From assembly GCF_002237595.1 (NCBI RefSeq), contig NZ_CP022529.1, positions 1,240,001 to 1,304,000 on the forward strand: a DNA stretch of 64,000 nt. Reading direction: 5' to 3'. Position 1 is the first letter of the stretch; each line of letters starts with the position of its first letter. The notes beneath the pieces are model-generated. The model did no database searches and was not told where the DNA came from. It saw only the letters and a program-made list of their open reading frames with translations. Origin of the DNA: Labrenzia sp. VG12 (GTDB lineage: Bacteria; Pseudomonadota; Alphaproteobacteria; Rhizobiales; Stappiaceae). Of the stretch, positions 28,643-38,180 are shown piece by piece. A program made the position numbers and the translations under genes.

Positions 28643-30514
28643 TTATTGGGCCGCAGCAGCTGACCACCAGGTGTCAAATTCGTGCCCGTAAAGGGAATCC
28701 TGCTGTGGTGGAACGACATCTTTCCAATACGCAACCCAGTCGTCCGATACATGATAGAGCGGCACCGCATAGGCGCCCGAAATGAGAACGCGGTCGAAAG
28801 CGCGAACGGCGTCCACAAAGTCCTCGCGGCTGCGAGCAGCCACGATCTCGTCGATCAGCGCATCAATGGCCGGTTCCTTGGCGCCGACGAAATTGAACGA
28901 GCCTTCAGTGTCGGCCGCTTTCGTCGACCAGCGGCCGTATTGCTCTGCACCGGGCGAGAGGGAGGCATACCAGGTGTTGAACACCATATCGAAATCGCGT
29001 TTCGTCCGGCGATCCTCGAACTGGGACGGGTCGACACTGCGCACGCTCGCGTCGATGCCGAGGAGTTCGAGCGTCTTGATGTAGGCGAGCGCCAGTTTCT
29101 CTTCATCCTCGTTCTTGGCGAGGATTTCGAAGGTCAGCGCCTTGCCGGTTTCTTTATGGACAAGCTTGCGATCCTGCAGGCCATATCCGGCCTCGCCAAA
29201 CACATTGAGCGCTTCACGCAGCACCTTCCGGTCTTGTCCGGAGCCGTCCGCATCGGCTGGTCGCCAGGTGCCGGCCATCACATCCGGCGCGACAGCATCG
29301 GGGAAGGGGGCGAGAAGTTCCTTCTCACGATCGCTGGCGGGGCGACCGATCGAGGACAGATCCGAATTGTCCCAGTAGCCAGCCGTTCGTGTGTATAGCC
29401 CGTAATAAAGGTTCTCGTTCACCCACTTGAAGTCAAACAGCATGCGCAGGGCCTTGCGTGTATTGACATCGGAGAACTGCTCGCGCCGCGTGTTGAAGGC
29501 AATGCCCTGCATGGCGGCCGGAATGCCAAGCGGCTTGGACCGCTGAACTACATCCCCGTTCTGGGCGGCCGGGAAGTCGAAGCCATTTGCCCAGCGGGCC
29601 GGATCACGGAACTTGAGAGCATTCACCAGACCCTTCTTGAAGGCCTCCTGCAACGTGGTTTCGTCACGGAAATACTCGATCCGGATCTCATCAAAATTGT
29701 CGAAACCGGCTTTTACCGGCAGATCCTTGGCCCAGTAGTCGGGGTTCTTTTCATACACGACGAGCCGGCCCGGTTCGATTGTCTTGAACGTGTAGGGCCC
29801 GGAGCCGACCGGCGGGGTAAGCGTCGACTTGTCAAATGTCTCGAAATCGGTGTTCTTCTTCGAGAAGATCGGTGCCAGCGAAATCAGCAGCGGCAGTTCC
29901 CTGTTGTCGCCGTTTTCGAAAACAAGCTTCAAGCGGTTCGGAGCCGTGACCTGCTTCTCCTTGATCGCCGCGTACCAGTTCCGGTAAGGCGGGCGGCCTT
30001 TGGCCTCGATCACTTCCAGCGAGAAGATCACATCCTCAACTGTGACCGGAGACCCGTCCGAGAAGCGGGCATCCGGATTGAGTTCGAATTCGATCCACTC
30101 ACGACTGTCGGGCATGCGCACACGCTGTGCCAGCAGGCCGTAAAGCGAAAACGGCTCTGCGTAGGAGCGCACCAACAGGCTTTCCAGGATATTGTTGCCG
30201 AACTCCCGCTCACGCATGCCGCGCGCGGATGTCCAGCCCCCTTGGACAATGAAGGAATTCAGGCTGTCGAAGGTGCCTTGCACCCCCAAAGTGATCGTTC
30301 CCCCTTTAGGAGCGTCCGGGTTGGCATAAGGGAATGGCTGTCCTTCTTCAAGCGCCGGTGCGCCATGCATGGAGATTGCATGGGTCCAGGGCGTCTCCTC
30401 ATCTGCATACGCCGCTGAAAACGGCGAGGCCATCAGGGAAACCGCGGAGAGCGTCAGAACCGCCGCGCTCCGCACTGCCTTGAAAAAAGGTTTGTCACCA
30501 ATCGAAATACGCAT
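28643..30514 (-). CDS. YejA-like extracellular solute-binding protein, family 5
   Basis: A 623-residue periplasmic binding protein for oligopeptides or related compounds. A signal peptide (residues about 10-38, ending SAAYADEE) is followed by the YejA-type start ISMHGAPALEEG and PYANPDAPKGG, then the SBP_bac_5 core. The start is set at the ATG 30514, after GGGCGGTGG; a GTG two codons upstream is possible. No permease or ATPase genes adjoin, so it is an orphan binding protein here and must work with a transporter encoded elsewhere, or serve another role. First gene of a three-gene operon. Confidence 0.85.
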   Translation of the reverse strand: MRISIGDKPFFKAVRSAAVLTLSAVSLMASPFSAAYADEETPWTHAISMHGAPALEEGQPFPYANPDAPKGGTITLGVQGTFDSLNSFIVQGGWTSARGMREREFGNNILESLLVRSYAEPFSLYGLLAQRVRMPDSREWIEFELNPDARFSDGSPVTVEDVIFSLEVIEAKGRPPYRNWYAAIKEKQVTAPNRLKLVFENGDNRELPLLISLAPIFSKKNTDFETFDKSTLTPPVGSGPYTFKTIEPGRLVVYEKNPDYWAKDLPVKAGFDNFDEIRIEYFRDETTLQEAFKKGLVNALKFRDPARWANGFDFPAAQNGDVVQRSKPLGIPAAMQGIAFNTRREQFSDVNTRKALRMLFDFKWVNENLYYGLYTRTAGYWDNSDLSSIGRPASDREKELLAPFPDAVAPDVMAGTWRPADADGSGQDRKVLREALNVFGEAGYGLQDRKLVHKETGKALTFEILAKNEDEEKLALAYIKTLELLGIDASVRSVDPSQFEDRRTKRDFDMVFNTWYASLSPGAEQYGRWSTKAADTEGSFNFVGAKEPAIDALIDEIVAARSREDFVDAVRAFDRVLISGAYAVPLYHVSDDWVAYWKDVVPPQQDSLYGHEFDTWWSAAAAQ

Positions 30515-30779
30515 AACCACCGCCCGAGATTCTGTTGATTCTCAGCGGTCAGGGTATCACAGGGTTAACGCAAACGCCTCTGATGCAAGCAACAATCAGC
30601 AAGATATTCAGTTTTGTTTGAAACCACGGGCCTGCGTTGCAAATCGGCCACCCTCTTGCCCAAATTCAGTGTCTTACCATGGATTAACGAAGCGAATGTT
30701 CCATGGGGTCTTGCGGTTGCTACCGGAATGCATCAGAACAACGCGAATGTTTCATACACGCACGATTGAGGACGTTTCG

Positions 30780-31391
30780 ATGAAGAGTGTTTTGAAAAGA
30801 GGATTGTTCGGATGCGCAGCCGGTGCGTTCGTGGCCCTGTCTTCTTTCGCAGGTGCTCCCGCAATCGCCCAGGAAGAAAAAAGCCCTTGGACGAAGGCGT
30901 GTAACACCAATCCGAATACGCAGAAGGAAATCTGCTTCATTTCGATTGAGCTGCGCACCAATACCGGGCAGTTCCTGAGCAACATTGCCATTCAGGAAAC
31001 CGCTGGCGAGGCACGCAAGAAGCTTCTGGTTGCGGTTCCGACCGGTGTCTTGATCCAGCCGGGCGTTCGCATCCAGATCGACGACAGCAAGCCGGTCCAG
31101 GGCAAGTACAGCATCTGCGCTCCCAATGCCTGCTACGCGGAACTGGCCATTGACGACACCTTCATCGCTGCAATGAAGCAGGGCGGAGAAATGATTGTCG
31201 CGCCTTACAACCAGCAGGCAAAAGAAATCGTCTTCAAGATGACCCTGATCGGGTTCACCAAGGTCTATGACGGCGAGCCGATGAACCTGGCCGAGCTTCA
31301 GAAACGTCAGGAAGAGCTTCAGAGCGAGCTGCAGAAACGCGCCGACGAAGCCCGCCAGAAGCTGATCGACGCCCAGAACACCGATCAGTAA
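30780..31391 (+). CDS. invasion-associated locus B (IalB) family protein
   Basis: A 203-residue exported protein of the IalB family, common in Hyphomicrobiales and named after Bartonella IalB; its role outside Bartonella is unclear. It has a signal peptide (LFGCAAGAFVALSSFAGAP, cleavage near IAQ-EE), then the core with four cysteines (ACNTNPN, EICFIS, YSICAPNACYAEL). The C-terminal 40 residues form a charged helix rich in Gln, Glu and Lys, probably coiled coil. The ATG at 30780 follows GAGGAC; the upstream open frame overlaps another promoter region. A strong terminator follows. Confidence 0.85.
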   Translation: MKSVLKRGLFGCAAGAFVALSSFAGAPAIAQEEKSPWTKACNTNPNTQKEICFISIELRTNTGQFLSNIAIQETAGEARKKLLVAVPTGVLIQPGVRIQIDDSKPVQGKYSICAPNACYAELAIDDTFIAAMKQGGEMIVAPYNQQAKEIVFKMTLIGFTKVYDGEPMNLAELQKRQEELQSELQKRADEARQKLIDAQNTDQ

Positions 31392-31410
31392 GACCGGAAT
31401 TCGCAACAAC

Positions 31411-31446
31411 AAAAAAGGCCGGCTCTGATGAGAGCCGGCCTTTTTT
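31411..31446. terminator. bidirectional terminator between ialB-like gene and hspQ
   Basis: A 16-base perfect stem AAAAAAGGCCGGCTCT / AGAGCCGGCCTTTTTT with a GATG loop, between convergent genes. A and T tracts on both sides make it effective in both directions. Confidence 0.92.
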
Positions 31447-31463
31447 GTGAAGGGCGAAGGCCT

Positions 31464-31787
31464 TCAGTGAATTTCGACGCTGCGGGGCAGATAGGAACCG
31501 TCTGTCTGTTCCTCGAAGATTTCTTCTACCTGAGGATGTCGAACAGGTTCTCCGGTCATGTCCGGCTCGAGATTCTGCTCGCTGACATAGGCAACGTATT
31601 CAGTTTCCTCGTTTTCTGCGAGCAGATGATAAAACGGCTGGTCACGCAGAGGGCGCACGTCTTCCGGGATGGCGTTCCACCATTCCTCGGTATTGCTGAA
31701 GGTCGGATCGACATCGAAGATCACGCCCCGGAAGGGGTAGATACGGTGCCGGACGACCTGACCAATTCTGAATTTAGCCGTACGCAT
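31464..31787 (-). CDS. hspQ: heat-shock protein HspQ
   Basis: A 107-residue member of the HspQ/hemimethylated-DNA-binding YccV family; in E. coli it regulates Lon protease specificity and DnaA levels. Diagnostic sequence includes FRIGQVVRHRIYPFRGVIFD, EEWWNAIP and QPFYHLLAENE. The ATG at 31787 is used; a longer reading to 31859 adds residues absent from the family. Convergent with the IalB-like gene across a shared terminator. Confidence 0.92.
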   Translation of the reverse strand: MRTAKFRIGQVVRHRIYPFRGVIFDVDPTFSNTEEWWNAIPEDVRPLRDQPFYHLLAENEETEYVAYVSEQNLEPDMTGEPVRHPQVEEIFEEQTDGSYLPRSVEIH

Positions 31788-31889
31788 GGTTCTTCGTCCG
31801 CTCAGTGCATGCACTGCCGGGATACCGTTTTGGCCGGCAGCTTGCAAGCGCTCTAACATTAAACCGTAACGCCGGAGCCTTGCGAATTT

Positions 31890-32930
31890 CTAAAGACCAT
31901 AGACCGCTGCGAGTTCAGTGTCTTTCGATGCAACCAGTTTTGCAAGGTCTACGATAACCTTCGCCTGTTTCCAGGTTGCATCGTCCTGCATCTTGCCATC
32001 GATCATTACCGCACCGGTGCCGTCCGGCATCGCCTCCAGGATGCGCTTGGCAAAGCCGACTTCCTGCGGATCCGGCGAAAACACCTTCTTGGCAATGTCG
32101 ATCTGGGTCGGATGCAGTGACCAGGCGCCGAGACACCCCATCAGGAAAGCGTTGCGGAACTGACTTTCACAGGCGGCCGCATCGGCAAAGTCGCCAAAGG
32201 GTCCATAAAAGGGTTTCAGCCCATAGGACAGACACGCGTCGACCATCTTGCCGACCGTGTAGTGCCACAGGTCCTGCTGATAGGCCGTCCTGGCTCCGTC
32301 CGGATTGGCGTCCGAAAGCACGGCGTAGTCGGGGTGGCCGCCGCCGACCCGCGTTGTTTTCATGCCGCGTGAGGCGGCAAGGTCGGCCGGACCAAGGCTC
32401 ATGCCATGCATGCGCGGACTGGCTGCCGCAATCTGCTCGACATTCTTCACGCCTTCCGCTGTCTCCAGGATAGCGTGGATCATGATCGGTTTGGAAATAC
32501 CGGAGCGTGCTTCCAGCTGGGCCAGGAGCTGATCGAGATAGTGGATGTCCCAGGCCCCTTCGACCTTGGGAAGCATGACGACATCAAGCTTGTCACCAAC
32601 TGCGGGAACGATTTCCAGAAGATCGTCGAGGAACCAGGGACTGTTCAGACAATTGACCCGTGTCCAGAGGCCGGTCGCACCGAAGTCATTTTCGCTGGCC
32701 AGCTGGATGAAACCGCGACGCGCATCCGTCTTGGCCTCAGCCGGGATCGCATCTTCCAGGTTGCCCAGAACCACATCCACCTTGTTGATCAGGTCCGGCA
32801 CCTTTGCCCGCATCTTTTCAACATGTGGCGGCACGAAGTGGATCATCCGTTCCAGCGTTACCGGCAGCTCCCGGAAAGGGGCAGGGGCACCGATTGCAAG
32901 CGGTTTGTAATATGCACTTGGGGTTTTCAT
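31890..32930 (-). CDS. HpcH/HpaI aldolase (CitE/malyl-CoA lyase-like)
   Basis: A 346-residue TIM-barrel lyase of the CitE superfamily, which cleaves malyl-CoA or related beta-hydroxyacyl-CoA. The Mg-binding acidic residues are in VVLGNLEDAIP, with MLPKVEGAWD, ILETAEGV and MSLGPADLAASRG following. It is longer than canonical malyl-CoA lyase (about 318) and has a distinct N-terminus, so the substrate is not certain. The ATG at 32930 is chosen (GGAGGA ten bases upstream); an upstream GTG overlaps that Shine-Dalgarno. Confidence 0.8.
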   Translation of the reverse strand: MKTPSAYYKPLAIGAPAPFRELPVTLERMIHFVPPHVEKMRAKVPDLINKVDVVLGNLEDAIPAEAKTDARRGFIQLASENDFGATGLWTRVNCLNSPWFLDDLLEIVPAVGDKLDVVMLPKVEGAWDIHYLDQLLAQLEARSGISKPIMIHAILETAEGVKNVEQIAAASPRMHGMSLGPADLAASRGMKTTRVGGGHPDYAVLSDANPDGARTAYQQDLWHYTVGKMVDACLSYGLKPFYGPFGDFADAAACESQFRNAFLMGCLGAWSLHPTQIDIAKKVFSPDPQEVGFAKRILEAMPDGTGAVMIDGKMQDDATWKQAKVIVDLAKLVASKDTELAAVYGL

Positions 32931-33031
32931 GAAACAGCTATCCTCCACCTGTCGAACGGATAGCTATAACGCCTATGCTGCGCTGCAACCATCCCCCGAA
33001 AGGCCAAATCGTCGCTCAATGCAGAACGCCT

Positions 33032-34006
33032 TTAGTCCTGTTCGCTGCTTGCAACCTGGGCAGCGGCGGCTCGGCGGGCCTGTTTCTGTGCGGACGTTTT
33101 TCCAGGCGGCGCCCACTTCTTGTGGATCCACATCCACTGGTCGGGGTGCTCACGTATCCAGCTTTCGAATATCGCGTGGATCTGCGCAGTTGCGGCCTCG
33201 ATATCGGCCTGCCGGTCATCAGTAACCGGTACGGAAATTGCGCGGCCCTCGATCCGGAACCGGACACCGTTCGTTCGCACGACGCGCCCCAGCACGATGG
33301 GGACATTGCATGCCCGCGCAAGGGAGGCCGGCACCGGGTTGGCATAGGCCAGACGATCAAAAAACGGAACCTGAACACCGCGTGTCTCCCGCAGATCCCC
33401 CATCATGGCCACAACACCGCCAGACTTGAGGGTCGAGAGGATCTTGCGCGCGGTCTGGTGGCTCTTTGACAACAAGCCGCCCTTGTAAAGATCCGCGCGC
33501 AAGGACGTGAGTGCCCGGTCTGCTTCCGGATTGCGCAGCGCCTGGTAAACCCCGGTGATTTTCAGGCCGCGGCGAACAGCCGGTTGAACGCAGAGTTCCC
33601 AGTTGGCACTGTGAAAGGACACAAACAGACAGGCCTGCTCGCCGTTGAGAACCTTTTCCGTGGTTTCGTCGGCAATCGCCTCGAACCGGAAGTCCTGTTT
33701 AAGCAACCGGTCTATGTGAAAGGTCTCGGCCGCAACACGACCGAGATTTTCCCACATACCGCGCACGATTTGGTCACGCTCCTGTTCGGGCATGCCAGGA
33801 AAGGCCTTTTCGAGGTGGTCGAGCGCGCGTTTATGGCGGGCATTATAAGGCGCCAGCCATCTCCAGCAGGTTCCCATGACCTTCGAGGCGACATCCACTG
33901 GTATCAGCCGGAACAGCCAGATGGCACTCCTCAGCGCAATGCCTTCCACCACGTTCTGCGCAGCCGTCAGCCGCGGGTATTTGCGCTGTCTTAATTTCCG
34001 GGACAT
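33032..34006 (-). CDS. LpxL/HtrB-family lipid A acyltransferase
   Basis: A 324-residue member of the lauroyl/myristoyl acyltransferase family that adds secondary acyl chains to lipid A at the inner membrane. The HX4E catalytic motif is FHSANWE; downstream conserved parts include GVYQALRNP, the MGDLR segment and the C-terminal HPDQWMWIHKKW typical of the family. A hydrophobic segment occurs near residues 25-40. The Shine-Dalgarno is weak. Which acyl chain it transfers cannot be told. Confidence 0.88.
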   Translation of the reverse strand: MSRKLRQRKYPRLTAAQNVVEGIALRSAIWLFRLIPVDVASKVMGTCWRWLAPYNARHKRALDHLEKAFPGMPEQERDQIVRGMWENLGRVAAETFHIDRLLKQDFRFEAIADETTEKVLNGEQACLFVSFHSANWELCVQPAVRRGLKITGVYQALRNPEADRALTSLRADLYKGGLLSKSHQTARKILSTLKSGGVVAMMGDLRETRGVQVPFFDRLAYANPVPASLARACNVPIVLGRVVRTNGVRFRIEGRAISVPVTDDRQADIEAATAQIHAIFESWIREHPDQWMWIHKKWAPPGKTSAQKQARRAAAAQVASSEQD

Positions 34007-34031
34007 CGGAAACGATTGCTCTCACGTTTAG

Positions 34032-34051
34032 CCCCTTCAAAAAAGAAGGGG
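34032..34051. repeat. short inverted repeat
   Basis: CCCCTTC and GAAGGGG separated by A6, in the leader region of the LpxL-like gene between divergent genes. It could be a hairpin in the transcript or a binding site. Confidence 0.35.
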
Positions 34052-34222
34052 ATATTAGCACCGGTTTGGTCCCTTTGAGCCCTTGCGGCGCAGGCCCAGA
34101 CCTGATTGGAATGCGGGTCGTGCTGACCGGCGGTCACGCGTCCTTATCCAAGCCCGGCGCAAGATGCAAGCGCCAACGCCGTCCACTCCAGAACCAGACC
34201 AAGCAGGAATTTTGGAAGCCGC

Positions 34223-35176
34223 ATGCAGGACGTCATCACACTGGCCCTCCCGTTTTTCGGTCTCATCCTGTTAGGGTTTGCAGCCGGGAAGTTTAAGAAC
34301 CTGCCGGAGTCCGGCCTGAGCTGGATGAATTTTTTTGTCGTTTACCTGGCCCTGCCGGCACTTTTCTTCCGGCTGCTGTCCGAAACGCCGTTCGAACAGC
34401 TCGCCAATGTGTCCTTTGTCGCCGCAACGACGTTCACCACCTATATCGTGTTTGCCATTTCATTCTGCATCGGCGTGGTCGCGACACGCGGCAGCATTGG
34501 CGAATCCACCATTCTCGGCATCGCGGGCGCCTATTCCAATGTCGGCTATATGGGGCCGGGCCTGACGTTGGCGGTTCTGGGGGAACAGGCGACCGTGCCC
34601 ACCGCGCTCATCCTTGCCTTCGACAACGCACTCATGTTCATTCTGGCGCCGCTGTTGATGGCCCTTGCCGGTGCGGACAACGAAAGCTTCCTGCGAACGC
34701 TACAGAAGATCGGCTACCGGATCTTCACGCATCCTTTCATTCTGGCGACCATCGCTGGCGTTCTTGCCGCGGCACTTGAATTCAGACCGCCGGAAGCGGT
34801 CAACACCATGTTGCTGTATCTCAGTAATGCCGCAGCCCCTTGCGCGCTCTTTGCCATGGGGGTGAATATAGCCTTGCGTCCGATCGGACGTGTTCCATTG
34901 GAACTTCCATTGGTCCTGAGCATCAAACTGGTGCTGCACCCGATACTCGTTTTTCTCCTGCTCAGCTGGCTGGGCGGCTTTGATCCGAGCTGGGTGGCAA
35001 CCGCCGTGTTGATGTCCTGCCTGCCACCGGCCACCAATGTCTTTGTCATCGCGCAGCAATATGGAACCTATGTGCAAAGAGCATCCAGCTTCGTCCTGAT
35101 CGGAACGGCTGTGTCCATCATCACGGTCACCGGGTTTATCTGGGCCCTGACAAGCGGCTATCTGCCGACGGGTTGA
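34223..35176 (+). CDS. AEC-family transporter
   Basis: A 317-residue membrane protein with about ten hydrophobic segments in two inverted sets of five, as in the auxin efflux carrier (AEC) family. Characteristic elements are LPALFFRLL near the end of the second helix, AYSNVGYMGPG in the middle and LPPATNVFVIAQQYG in the C-terminal half, around the unwound crossing helices. Bacterial members export or import small carboxylates such as malate; the substrate here is unknown. Confidence 0.85.
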   Translation: MQDVITLALPFFGLILLGFAAGKFKNLPESGLSWMNFFVVYLALPALFFRLLSETPFEQLANVSFVAATTFTTYIVFAISFCIGVVATRGSIGESTILGIAGAYSNVGYMGPGLTLAVLGEQATVPTALILAFDNALMFILAPLLMALAGADNESFLRTLQKIGYRIFTHPFILATIAGVLAAALEFRPPEAVNTMLLYLSNAAAPCALFAMGVNIALRPIGRVPLELPLVLSIKLVLHPILVFLLLSWLGGFDPSWVATAVLMSCLPPATNVFVIAQQYGTYVQRASSFVLIGTAVSIITVTGFIWALTSGYLPTG

Positions 35177-35230
35177 CGCAGACAGGCGCAAAACGTCACC
35201 TTGAAGAACATGAGGAAGGGAGCCCGAGGC

Positions 35231-35647
35231 GTGCAGGACGATCCGAGTGTCATGAGCCTTCTTGATGGCTATCCAGAGGATATCAAGGCCGCGCTGTTGC
35301 AAATGCGCAGCCTGATCCTGCGGACTGCTGCCGAAAACAAGGACATCGGCGTTCTTGAGGAAACGCTCAAATGGAGCCAGCCAAGTTACCTCACCACGCG
35401 CCCGAAAACCGGCACCACCATCCGCATCGACAGGGACAAGTCCGATGCCGGCGACTTCGCGCTTTATGTGAATTGCCAATCCTCGCTGGTGTCAGAATGG
35501 CGCGCGCTCTTTCCGCAATTCACCTATGGCGGGGATCGGTCCGTGCATTTTCAGCTTGGCGATCCGCTGCCCGAAAACGAATTACGCCAGATGATTACCA
35601 TGGCCCTGACCTACCATCAGAAGAAGCGCTCTGCCGGAAAAAACTGA
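35231..35647 (+). CDS. DUF1801 domain-containing protein
   Basis: A 138-residue cytoplasmic protein matching DUF1801 (YdhG-like): MRSLILRTAAE, EETLKWSQPSYLT and the C-terminal ALTYHQKK are family hallmarks. The fold is related to frataxin-like domains; no activity is established. The GTG at 35231 has a strong AGGGAG eight bases upstream and is preferred; an ATG at 35210 or TTG at 35201 would add up to ten residues. Convergent with the UbiH-family gene. Confidence 0.8.
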   Translation: MQDDPSVMSLLDGYPEDIKAALLQMRSLILRTAAENKDIGVLEETLKWSQPSYLTTRPKTGTTIRIDRDKSDAGDFALYVNCQSSLVSEWRALFPQFTYGGDRSVHFQLGDPLPENELRQMITMALTYHQKKRSAGKN

Positions 35648-35665
35648 CAGTCCTGCTGCTGTCGC

Positions 35666-36868
35666 TCAACGCCCAAGGCGAAAGGCGCTGCCAGGTGTCA
35701 TGCCCTCACGCATCAGCATCCGGCGCAAGGGGCCGACGCGCCCAGCCAGATACATGCCAACGCTGCGCGCGGCCTGAACGGGCAGAAACGAGGTCAGCAA
35801 TGACCGGTTCAGCAAATCAACAGCGTTGGTGCGCGTGCGGATATCGCCCATCCGCTTGGCCTCATATCCGGAAAGTACCGCCATGGAGCCGATATCGGAC
35901 TGCCGCACCTGGGCACCTGTCAGGACCGACCTCAGATCCAGAATATCGCGCAAGGAAAGGTTCAGCCCTTGCGCACCGATCGGCGGAAAGACATGTGCCG
36001 TCTCGCCAAGAAGCACGAGGCGTTCTGAGACAAGCTTGTTGGCATTCAGCCCGGAGAGCGGAAAGCTTTGCGGATCGGAGGCCAGCTTGAAGGCGCCAAG
36101 AACGGAATGGGCGCGCCGTTCCAGTTCAAGTTCCAGCTCATTCGGCGCCAATTTCAGCAGGGCTGCTGCACCTTCGGCTGTTTCAACGCAGACAAGTGCC
36201 GATAGCCGGCCGGGCAGGGGCACCAGCGTGAACGGACCGGTCGCGGTGTGAAATTCCGTTGAAACATGCTGGTGAGGCAGACGGTGTTCAAGATTGAGCA
36301 CGACAGCCACCTGCGGGTATGACCAGCGCTTCACGTCTATTCCCGCAAATTCTCTCAAGACAGAATTGCGGCCATCGGCCGCGACACCCAAACGTGCAGC
36401 AAGCTCAAGGCCGGACCGTGTTGTCAAAGTGGCGTGATTGGCACCAAACACCGCGGATTGAACGGGTTCAGAAATAACCGTCAAGTCCGCTTGATCGGCA
36501 CATTTTTTTTCAAGTACGGTATTAAGATCAGAGTTCAAGATATTGAAACCAAACTCTTCCATGCCAAGTTCGGCGCTGTCAAAGGTCACCTCGGGTGCCC
36601 TGAGAAGACGTTTGGTTCCGTCAATCATGCGCATCTTTTTCAGGGACACCGCATTGCTTTCGATGTCGGTCCAGATGCCAACGTCGCGCAGCAAATCGAT
36701 CGATTGTTGCCAGAGCGCCGTGGTGCGACCGTCCTGACGTTGCAAAGGCGGCGCAAAAAGCACACAGGAGAAGCCGGCTTGTGCCAGGCTGAGTGCCGCA
36801 ATCCGGCCAGATGGTCCTCCGCCGACGATGGCGATGTCGTAAGTGTCGGGCCGATCCGTCTTTGCCAT
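35666..36868 (-). CDS. UbiH/Coq6-family FAD-dependent monooxygenase
   Basis: A 400-residue flavoprotein hydroxylase, probably acting on the ubiquinone ring. The FAD dinucleotide motif is VGGGPSGRIAALSLA; the second FAD contact reads GETAHVFPPIGAQGLN, with Glu-Thr where most relatives have Asp-Ala. An AADGRNS segment corresponds to the DG motif. The ATG at 36868 gives the usual family N-terminus; the frame is open to 37003 but that part is unlike the family. Which ring position it hydroxylates (C4, C5 or C6) is not decidable here. Confidence 0.88.
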   Translation of the reverse strand: MAKTDRPDTYDIAIVGGGPSGRIAALSLAQAGFSCVLFAPPLQRQDGRTTALWQQSIDLLRDVGIWTDIESNAVSLKKMRMIDGTKRLLRAPEVTFDSAELGMEEFGFNILNSDLNTVLEKKCADQADLTVISEPVQSAVFGANHATLTTRSGLELAARLGVAADGRNSVLREFAGIDVKRWSYPQVAVVLNLEHRLPHQHVSTEFHTATGPFTLVPLPGRLSALVCVETAEGAAALLKLAPNELELELERRAHSVLGAFKLASDPQSFPLSGLNANKLVSERLVLLGETAHVFPPIGAQGLNLSLRDILDLRSVLTGAQVRQSDIGSMAVLSGYEAKRMGDIRTRTNAVDLLNRSLLTSFLPVQAARSVGMYLAGRVGPLRRMLMREGMTPGSAFRLGR

Positions 36869-37076
36869 GGTTTTTGTCCGTGTTTGGTCTGTTTGGGCCA
36901 AATGTGCGTCTTTTGGTGTCAAATGCAACGAGACCAAAAAACGCAGGGCAGCAGGTCTTGCAGACGGGGCAGGTGATCTGGAACGAAACATGAGAAAAAT
37001 CAAAGGCGATTACGGCGCATGTCGCTACAATGGTCACAATGAAGGAGCGTCTTTCCAACTAAGCCGGACTAACTGA

Positions 37077-38012
37077 ATGCCACCAGCAAGCAGCCACTTG
37101 TCGACGCGTCACACCATTCGCTCTGAAGCCCCGACGGGAAGGGGCTGGCCCATTGTCCTGTTGCTGGTCGTTCTGCTCAGCCTCGTCGGCTGGAGCTATC
37201 TGACCGCCATGGTCGTTGACATGGTTCCGGCCATGGACATGAGCGAAGCCGGTCCGGGCATGGGCTTCTTCAACGCTTTCAACCTGTTCGCCGGCTTGCC
37301 GGCCGAAGCGCGGGCGGCCCTTGCCGCACTGTGTCTGCCCGCGGGCAGCACCTTTGGCATGCCGAGCTCGGACATGACGTCGTCCGACCTTCTGAAGATC
37401 TTTCTCATGTGGGCCATGATGGCTCTGGCCATGATGCTGCCGACGGCCGTGCCGATGCTGAGAAAGTACTTTTCCGAGATCTCTCGAAAGGCGGGCGCTG
37501 ATGCGCGAGCTGTATCAGCAACACTCGCAGCGGCAAGCGGTTATCTGACCATCTGGCTTGGATATGCGCTGCTGGCCACGTTTGCGCAATGGCTGCTGTC
37601 CCGTGCCGGTGCGCTCACCGACATGATGGCGCCCGCCACGCTTGCGCTCACGATTTCTGTCCTCTTCGCCGCAGGCCTTTACCAGTTCACGCCCTCAAAA
37701 CACTTTTGCCTGCAAAGATGCTGGTATCCCCGCTGGGCCTTTACAGGCGGGCGGGTGCATCCCGGCACCGGTCATGGCTACCGGGAAGGCCTCGTGCAGG
37801 GCTGGGCCTGTCTCGGCTGCTGCTGGGCCGTCATGACACTCATGTTCGCGGTTGGTCTGATGAACATCATCTGGATCGCGCTCTTAGGCAGCTTGATGGC
37901 GATCGAAAAAACATTCCCGAACCGTTGGCTTCCCTACGTCATCGGGGCAGGGCTGTTGCTGTGGTCCGGTTTCCTGACTTTTCTGCTCATGTCGGGACAT
38001 TCGTCAGCTTAA
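37077..38012 (+). CDS. DUF2182 integral membrane protein
   Basis: A 311-residue membrane protein with about seven hydrophobic segments. DUF2182 hallmarks are LMWAMMALAMMLPT, the YQFTPSKHFCLQRCWYP cysteine pair and the WACLGCCWAVMTLMF segment followed by GLMNIIW and EK. The conserved His and Cys residues suggest metal binding in the membrane, and members are often found with copper or DUF1326 genes, but none is adjacent here. Function unknown. Confidence 0.82.
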   Translation: MPPASSHLSTRHTIRSEAPTGRGWPIVLLLVVLLSLVGWSYLTAMVVDMVPAMDMSEAGPGMGFFNAFNLFAGLPAEARAALAALCLPAGSTFGMPSSDMTSSDLLKIFLMWAMMALAMMLPTAVPMLRKYFSEISRKAGADARAVSATLAAASGYLTIWLGYALLATFAQWLLSRAGALTDMMAPATLALTISVLFAAGLYQFTPSKHFCLQRCWYPRWAFTGGRVHPGTGHGYREGLVQGWACLGCCWAVMTLMFAVGLMNIIWIALLGSLMAIEKTFPNRWLPYVIGAGLLLWSGFLTFLLMSGHSSA

Positions 38013-38180
38013 TTTGCCGTCCGCGCCTCCCGGGACTGTTTTTTCGGTTCACACTGTCATACGATTGCAATACATGACCGTGTCAGCGCCTGTGTGAATG
38101 ACGTGCAGAAGTGTACCTCACGCCGGTTGAAGCGCTAACGTATCGAAGTGATGCGCAAGATTCTTGGAAATGAGGACACC

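Noticed and set aside
30369..30779. N-terminal extension of the IalB-like reading frame
   Set aside because: The extension crosses the divergent YejA-like gene start and would bury the signal peptide; the ATG at 30780 has a good ribosome site.
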